Positions 34,835 through 39,010 of a DNA stretch of 39,010 nt are shown piece by piece (positions within the stretch are counted from its first letter, which is position 1; each line of letters opens with the position of its first letter). The DNA comes from Opitutales bacterium (GTDB taxonomy: Bacteria; Verrucomicrobiota; Verrucomicrobiia; Opitutales; JAFGAQ01), in assembly GCA_022361075.1 (NCBI GenBank), contig JAKSBQ010000034.1, positions 1 through 39,010 of the forward strand. Reading direction: 5' to 3'. The position numbers and the translations under genes are program-made. Under the pieces are notes generated by a model that had not been told where the DNA came from, did not search any database, and worked only from the letters and a program-made list of their open reading frames with translations.

Positions 34835-35824
34835 ATGCAGAAACCCATTTCTCAGCATGTTTCGATATTCACAGATGAGCCTGAATACCAGGTATCGAGT
34901 GTTGGCGAAACCGAGCTTCTCGAGAAGATCCAGATATGGTTGGGAGAGGCTAATCCCGCTTATCCTGAAGGAATCGGAGACGATTGCGCGGTGTTGAAAT
35001 GGGATGGTGGCAGTTGTCGTTTGCTAACGACTGTTGATGGAGTAGGTTATGGGATACACTTTGATGATTCGGTGCCACCTGAAGGTGTCGGGCACAAGTT
35101 AATTGCTCGAAACTTAAGTGACATAGCGTCGATGGGGGGAAGGCCATTGCAGGCGGTTATTTCATTGTGGATGGATGGCATAACCGATGTTCGATGGTTG
35201 GAGCGATTTTATAGGGGTATTAGAGAATCCGCTTTAAAATTGGGTGTGAAACTTGTGGGCGGGGATGTCTCGAAAGCCACTAAGGGAACGTGGATAGCGG
35301 ATCTCACGCTGATGGGTGTGACCGAAAAGCCTTGTCTGAGAAAAGGTGTATTGCTCGGTGACACGCTGTGGATTACAGGCTCACTCGGTGGGAGTATTTT
35401 GAAAAAACACTGGCAATTTGAGCCAAGACTCCAAGAGGGGCAGTGGTTAGCTGAATATGGAGGAGTTCATGCAATGATGGACATCAGCGATGGACTAGCA
35501 AAAGATTTACCAACACTTGTTGGAGCGCATCAGGTAGAATTGTTTGGGCTTCCAATTAGCAGTGACGCGAAACAATGTTCGGAAAAGTCAGGAAAGACAC
35601 CTACTGAACATGCGTGGTCTGATGGTGAGGATTACGAGTTGTTATTCGCGTTAGACAGTGAGATCGAAGCAGAATCATTCATCGAAGATTGGAGCCGTGA
35701 ATTCGAACTGCCGCTCACTTGTATCGGAAGGGTAGTCGACGAGAAGGAGCAATTCAAAGTGGTTGATCAGACAGGTGAAGTTTGGAAAGCCGGAAGAGGA
35801 TATGAGCATTTTCGAGAAGCTTAG
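34835..35824 (+). CDS. thiL: Thiamine-monophosphate kinase
   Basis: Phosphorylates thiamine monophosphate to thiamine diphosphate using ATP. The 329-residue protein shows the ThiL/PurM-like N-terminal domain with GDDCAVLKWDGG, LIARNLSDIASMGGRPL and KLVGGDVSKATKG, then the C-terminal domain with WITGSLGGSIL, MMDISDGLAKDLPTL and WSDGEDYELLFAL. The Asp-rich magnesium-binding residues are in place. The 3' end overlaps tsaE by 23 nt, so the pair is translationally coupled. It is divergent from rpsR across 67 nt. Confidence 0.94.
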   Translation: MQKPISQHVSIFTDEPEYQVSSVGETELLEKIQIWLGEANPAYPEGIGDDCAVLKWDGGSCRLLTTVDGVGYGIHFDDSVPPEGVGHKLIARNLSDIASMGGRPLQAVISLWMDGITDVRWLERFYRGIRESALKLGVKLVGGDVSKATKGTWIADLTLMGVTEKPCLRKGVLLGDTLWITGSLGGSILKKHWQFEPRLQEGQWLAEYGGVHAMMDISDGLAKDLPTLVGAHQVELFGLPISSDAKQCSEKSGKTPTEHAWSDGEDYELLFALDSEIEAESFIEDWSREFELPLTCIGRVVDEKEQFKVVDQTGEVWKAGRGYEHFREA

Positions 35825-36242
35825 ATCGGGAGTGTTGACCGTTAGTCCTGAAGAAACTCAGGATGTTGGGGTAAAACTGGTAAAGGATTTACCGGACAAC
35901 TGTGTAGTTGCGCTCTCGGGTGATTTGGGAGCTGGCAAGACCACTTTGACTAAGGGAATCGGCGCGGGACTTGGGATAGATCCAGATGAGGTGATCAGCC
36001 CAACTTTTCAGATTTATTCCATCTACGAAGGTGAGCGGCAGCTTGTGCACATCGATGCTTACCGACTCGAAGGTGTAGAGGGTTTGGAGGCTTTGATGAT
36101 CGAAGAATTTCTAAAGGAACCCTGGACGGTGGTGATCGAATGGCCAGAGCGGGGAATGTGTGACTGGATGAATGAGAATTTGGTCGAAATTACCCTCGAA
36201 AGAATTTCCGAGGGTGAGATCTCGATCAGTTTGAAAAGCTAA
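35802..36242 (+). CDS. tsaE: tRNA t6A biosynthesis ATPase TsaE
   Basis: P-loop ATPase of about 146 residues that supports the TsaB-TsaD complex in making t6A37. Walker A is SGDLGAGKTTLT (39-50), followed by the family's SPTFQIYSIYEG, HIDAYRLEG and IEWPERG motifs. ATG 35802, with GGAAGAGGAT just upstream, is preferred over the longer in-frame start at 35763 inside thiL. It ends exactly where the convergent sulfatase gene ends, with no base between the two stop codons. Confidence 0.94.
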   Translation: MSIFEKLRSGVLTVSPEETQDVGVKLVKDLPDNCVVALSGDLGAGKTTLTKGIGAGLGIDPDEVISPTFQIYSIYEGERQLVHIDAYRLEGVEGLEALMIEEFLKEPWTVVIEWPERGMCDWMNENLVEITLERISEGEISISLKS

Positions 36243-37736
36243 TCATTTCTTCTTTGCGGCTTCTCTTTCCAGTCGAAGACGGTCTGGGGATTTCCTTCCA
36301 AGATCGGGAATCCAACTCGGGCTCGGATGGTGATTGGCTGCCATAATCTTGTCGATTTTTGCGACAAGTTCTGGATGATCCGCAGCAACATCATTTTCCT
36401 CTGAGAGGTCTTTGCTCAAGTCATAGAGCTCGATAGGACCAGATTCGAGAGGGATCCGAACGGCTTTCCATTGGTCCATGCGAACCGCCTGAGAGGAACC
36501 ATGTCCGTAGAACTCCCAGTAGATGTAGTCAGGCTCTTCCTGTTTCTTGAAATCACCTGTAAGAGTCGGTGCAAAACTTAGGGAATCGAGATTTTCAGGA
36601 GCTTCGGCCCCCGCGAGTTCGGCGTAGGTGGTCATGAGGTCGCCAAAGTAAGCGATGTGATCGGAAACCACACCCTGTGGAACGATTCCAGGTCCCCAGG
36701 CGAGAGTCGGCATGCGGATGCCACCTTCATAGAGGTCTCGTTTGATTCCGCGCAGCGCACCGTTGGAGTCGAAGAAGTCAGGGTTGTTGCCGCCCTCTTG
36801 ATGAGGACCATTGTCGCCACTGAACATGATGATGGTATTGTCCGCGATACCCAGTTCTTCAACTTTAATACGGATTGCGCCTGCGGTTTCGTCGACACGA
36901 CGCATCATCTCGGCGTAACCTTTGGCAGTGTCCGGCCAGTCTTTGTTTTCGAAAGGACCATAGTCTGGAACTTCAAGACCATGGGCCCAATCGACCTGTT
37001 CAGCTTCGTTGTTCGCATGAGGGGAAATTAAAGATACGTAGAGGAAAAAAGGTTTCTTTTTGTTGCGCTCGATGAATGCTAGCGATTCGTCTCTAATCAG
37101 GTCATCGACATAGACTTCTCGCACCGTCGACACGACGCCAGTAAAATTGAATTTGTGGCAGTAACTGCAGTCTACTTCGATCACCTCATTTTCCGGGATA
37201 TCGACTCGTTCGTAGTTGCGATAGAGATGGTCCGTGAAGTGATTGTGTGCGTGAACGTGGTTCAAAAATCCAAAAAAGTAGTCGAAACCCTGCTTGTTGG
37301 GGTGTCCGGTGTCGTTCAGTTCACCGAGTCCCCATTTACCGATGATTCCGGTTTGATAACCAACCGTCTTCAGAACTTCTCCGATGGTCACGTCCTCAGG
37401 GTCAAAGCTTTTGGGTGTTGCACCGGGGGTTCCGTCCTCATTGATGATGTTCATCGTGTTAGCACGGATGGAAGTGTTGCCCTGGTGAAGCCCCGTCAGC
37501 AATACACTTCGCGACGGCGCGCAAACCGCCGAACCTGCGTAGAAATCGGTGAATCGAATGCCCTCGTTTGCCATTCGATCAAGTTCGGGAGTTTCAAACG
37601 CGGTCTGGCCAAACATACTCAGGTCATTGTAGCCAATGTCATCCGCGAGGATGAAAATAATGTTAGGTTGGTCCGACTTTGCAGTCGCAAATAAAGCTGC
37701 TGCTAAAGCCAGAGAAATCGACAGATGTTTTCTCAT
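36243..37736 (-). CDS. Secreted S1-family sulfatase, paralog of the 2401 sulfatase
   Basis: Formylglycine sulfatase of 497 residues. Signal peptide about 1-21 (LALAAALFATAKS). Active-site elements are Asp32-Asp33 in ILADDIGYND, Cys72 in CAPSR followed by LLTGLHQ, and SGDNGPH. Four cysteines near residues 190-195 (VDCSYCHKFNFTG) form a small CxxC-type site not present in the other two sulfatases. It is related to the sulfatase at 2401-3819 rather than that at 3844-5364 (NTSIRANT, TGIIGKWGLGE). It lies 45 nt downstream of recR on the same strand, so it may be read from the housekeeping promoter, which is unusual for a catabolic gene. No ribosome site is evident. Confidence 0.92.
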   Translation of the reverse strand: MRKHLSISLALAAALFATAKSDQPNIIFILADDIGYNDLSMFGQTAFETPELDRMANEGIRFTDFYAGSAVCAPSRSVLLTGLHQGNTSIRANTMNIINEDGTPGATPKSFDPEDVTIGEVLKTVGYQTGIIGKWGLGELNDTGHPNKQGFDYFFGFLNHVHAHNHFTDHLYRNYERVDIPENEVIEVDCSYCHKFNFTGVVSTVREVYVDDLIRDESLAFIERNKKKPFFLYVSLISPHANNEAEQVDWAHGLEVPDYGPFENKDWPDTAKGYAEMMRRVDETAGAIRIKVEELGIADNTIIMFSGDNGPHQEGGNNPDFFDSNGALRGIKRDLYEGGIRMPTLAWGPGIVPQGVVSDHIAYFGDLMTTYAELAGAEAPENLDSLSFAPTLTGDFKKQEEPDYIYWEFYGHGSSQAVRMDQWKAVRIPLESGPIELYDLSKDLSEENDVAADHPELVAKIDKIMAANHHPSPSWIPDLGRKSPDRLRLEREAAKKK

Positions 37737-37781
37737 ATGGATGTGGGGTGTGATGTTTTACTTTTTTGAAATTCAAAATCT

Positions 37782-38375
37782 CTAGAATCCTTTTCTAGAC
37801 TCCAGAGCGTTACGCAGGGTGGTGGGGTCGGCGTAGGGGATTTCTCCACCAGAAGGCAGCCCGAATCCAATACGTGAAACGGAAATGGAGGAGTTTTCAA
37901 CTAACTGTTCTTGAATGTAGTGGCAGGTTGCTTCGCCTTCGATGTCATTTGGGAGAGCAAAGAGGATTTCCCTGAGAGATTCATCCGCGAGACGTTCGGT
38001 AAGACTTAATATATTGAGGTGTTCGGGTCCGATACCCTTGAGAGGTGAAAGTTTACCGTTAAGCACATGGTAGAGTCCGTCCCAGGCGGCAGACTTTTCC
38101 AACGCAATCAGGTCCGAGATATTTTCTACGATGCAAATTTTGGAACGATCCCGGTTTGGGTTTGTGCAGATAGAGCAATGTTCTTCCTCAGTGAGATTCC
38201 CGCAGATACTACATCTTTTGATTTGTTCCGCAGCTGTTTGTAAGGCGCTCACGATCCTTCCAATCTTCTCTGGCTTTTCCGCAAGCAGATGGATGGCCAT
38301 GCGCTCTGCGGATCGGCTTCCCAATCCGGGGAGCTTTTTTAATGTATCAACCAGATGATCGTAGGCGGGAGACAC
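37782..38375 (-). CDS. recR: Recombination protein RecR
   Basis: Mediator of RecFOR-dependent recombinational repair, forming a tetrameric DNA clamp. The 197-residue protein shows the N-terminal helix-hairpin-helix (LKKLPGLGSRSAERMAIHLL), a four-cysteine zinc finger (CSICGNLTEEEHCSIC) and a Toprim domain (ICIVENISDLIALE), ending with the C-terminal Walker-like SRIGFGLPSGGEI. The start is GTG at 38375. It is 23 nt downstream of ebfC, the usual order dnaX-ebfC-recR without dnaX here. Confidence 0.96.
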   Translation of the reverse strand: MSPAYDHLVDTLKKLPGLGSRSAERMAIHLLAEKPEKIGRIVSALQTAAEQIKRCSICGNLTEEEHCSICTNPNRDRSKICIVENISDLIALEKSAAWDGLYHVLNGKLSPLKGIGPEHLNILSLTERLADESLREILFALPNDIEGEATCHYIQEQLVENSSISVSRIGFGLPSGGEIPYADPTTLRNALESRKGF

Positions 38376-38398
38376 CGTATTGCAGTTGTGAGATCGCT

Positions 38399-38707
38399 CT
38401 ACATCAAGCCAGGTAGGGACATGCCGTCAGATAGGGATCCCATTTTTTCTTCATACTCGGCTTTGGCTTTTTGCGAAGCTTCTTGTATTGCGGAAAGCAG
38501 TGTTTCTTGAACGAATTCAGCGTCTTCTTCTAAAAATTCCGGATCAAGTTCGAGCTTCCTAAATTCATTTTGCGCGCTGATGACGATTTTGATGGCTCCG
38601 CCACCGCTGGTGACTTCGATTTCCTTCTCCGCAAGTTCTTCCTGCAGAGCTTCCATCTTCTTCTGCATTTTTTGCGCTTGTTTTAATAGTTTTCCTACTC
38701 CTGGCAT
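38399..38707 (-). CDS. ebfC: Nucleoid-associated protein YbaB/EbfC
   Basis: Small DNA-binding protein of 102 residues that bends and bridges DNA as a dimer. Sequence features are the N-terminal coiled coil (KLLKQAQKMQKKMEALQEEL) and the core EVTSGGGAIKIVISAQNEFRKL, then FVQETLLSAIQEASQKAKAE, as in the family. Start ATG 38707. Paired with recR as in most bacteria. Confidence 0.95.
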   Translation of the reverse strand: MPGVGKLLKQAQKMQKKMEALQEELAEKEIEVTSGGGAIKIVISAQNEFRKLELDPEFLEEDAEFVQETLLSAIQEASQKAKAEYEEKMGSLSDGMSLPGLM

Positions 38708-38791
38708 GGTTTTAAAAGAATTTAGAAATTAGAATTCAGAATCGAGAATAAAAAGATTGATTTTCAACAGGGACTTATGGTTTTTGAAAAT

Positions 38792-38868
38792 TGGTCGGGA
38801 CGACTGGATTCGAACCAGCGACTTCTACGTCCCGAACGTAGCGATCTACCAGACTGATCTACGTCCCG
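38792..38868 (-). tRNA. tRNA-Pro, anticodon CGG, CCA encoded
   Basis: Read on the minus strand, acceptor CGGGACG/CGTCCCG closes the molecule; the D arm is GATC-AGTCTGGTA-GATC, the anticodon stem is CTACG/CGTAG around loop TTCGGGA with anticodon CGG (proline codon CCG), and the T arm is GCTGG-TTCGAAT-CCAGT with one G-T pair. The discriminator A is followed by an encoded CCA (38792-38794). It is upstream of ebfC on the same strand. Confidence 0.95.
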
Positions 38869-39010
38869 ACACGGTTTATAATGGCTTGCTTATGGCTTTG
38901 GTTATTTTGGATGAAAGATGTTAGGGTTATGAAATGTAACGAAGTCGTATGAGGGCTTTATTCTAAAGGGAATTTGGAAAGGGACATTCATTTATGAAGA
39001 AGGTACCCTA

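Noticed and set aside
38708-38760. Degenerate AGAATT-type tandem repeats upstream of ebfC
   Set aside because: Low-complexity AT-rich sequence with imperfect units; no consistent period, so not called a repeat.
1-39010. CRISPR array, prophage, transposase or integrase
   Set aside because: No regularly spaced direct repeats, no Cas, phage or transposase-like proteins, and no IS ends were seen on either strand.

Overview
The window looks like chromosomal DNA from a free-living, probably marine, heterotrophic Gram-negative bacterium. The best guess is Verrucomicrobiota (Opitutae/Puniceicoccales-like), inferred from several secreted S1 sulfatases, GH2 and LamG proteins, a MacB/FtsX duplicated permease, and an ammonium-transporter sensor fusion, all next to housekeeping genes. 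No 16S or other decisive marker is present. Shine-Dalgarno sequences are scarce, though a few genes have clear ones.

Layout. (1) 1-5.4 kb: a glycan-degradation operon, GH2 glycosidase (5' end outside the window) followed by two secreted formylglycine sulfatases, fitting a sulfated polysaccharide substrate. (2) 5.7-10.6 kb: an AT-rich accessory island of an SDR oxidoreductase, two AraC-type regulators, a SAM methyltransferase, a small membrane protein and a decayed NmrA-like pseudogene, with a perfect 14-bp hairpin after the SDR gene. (3) 10.6-14.2 kb: a MacB/LolD-type ATPase and an 824-residue FtsX-type duplicated permease; a pair of near-identical palindromic repeats spaced 22 bp apart lies upstream. 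(4) 14.9-20.1 kb: an unrecognised 399-residue protein converges on a two-gene signalling module, an Amt ammonium channel fused to PAS and coiled-coil (no kinase) followed by a membrane-anchored hybrid histidine kinase with two receiver domains. (5) 20.4-25.8 kb: secreted proteins of carbohydrate-related architecture: LamG plus an unknown domain, a PD40 propeller fused to a beta-helix, and a DUF1080/LamG-like protein. (6) 26-33.5 kb: a lipoprotein gene, then a TetR regulator and a tripartite RND efflux operon (adaptor, pump, TolC channel, plus a secreted LolA-like protein). Two copies of the same inverted repeat sit at the head of the regulator gene and of the efflux operon. (7) 33.5-38.9 kb: housekeeping genes sua5/tsaC, rpsR, thiL, tsaE, recR, ebfC and tRNA-Pro(CGG), with a third sulfatase inserted behind recR.

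The strongest candidates for new biology are the split ammonium-sensing Amt-PAS/hybrid-kinase pair with its unrecognised convergent neighbour, the uncharacterised C-terminal domain of the LamG protein, the propeller/beta-helix fusion, and two clear operator predictions (TetR/RND and the ABC upstream repeats). All assignments are by reading motifs; no database search was run.
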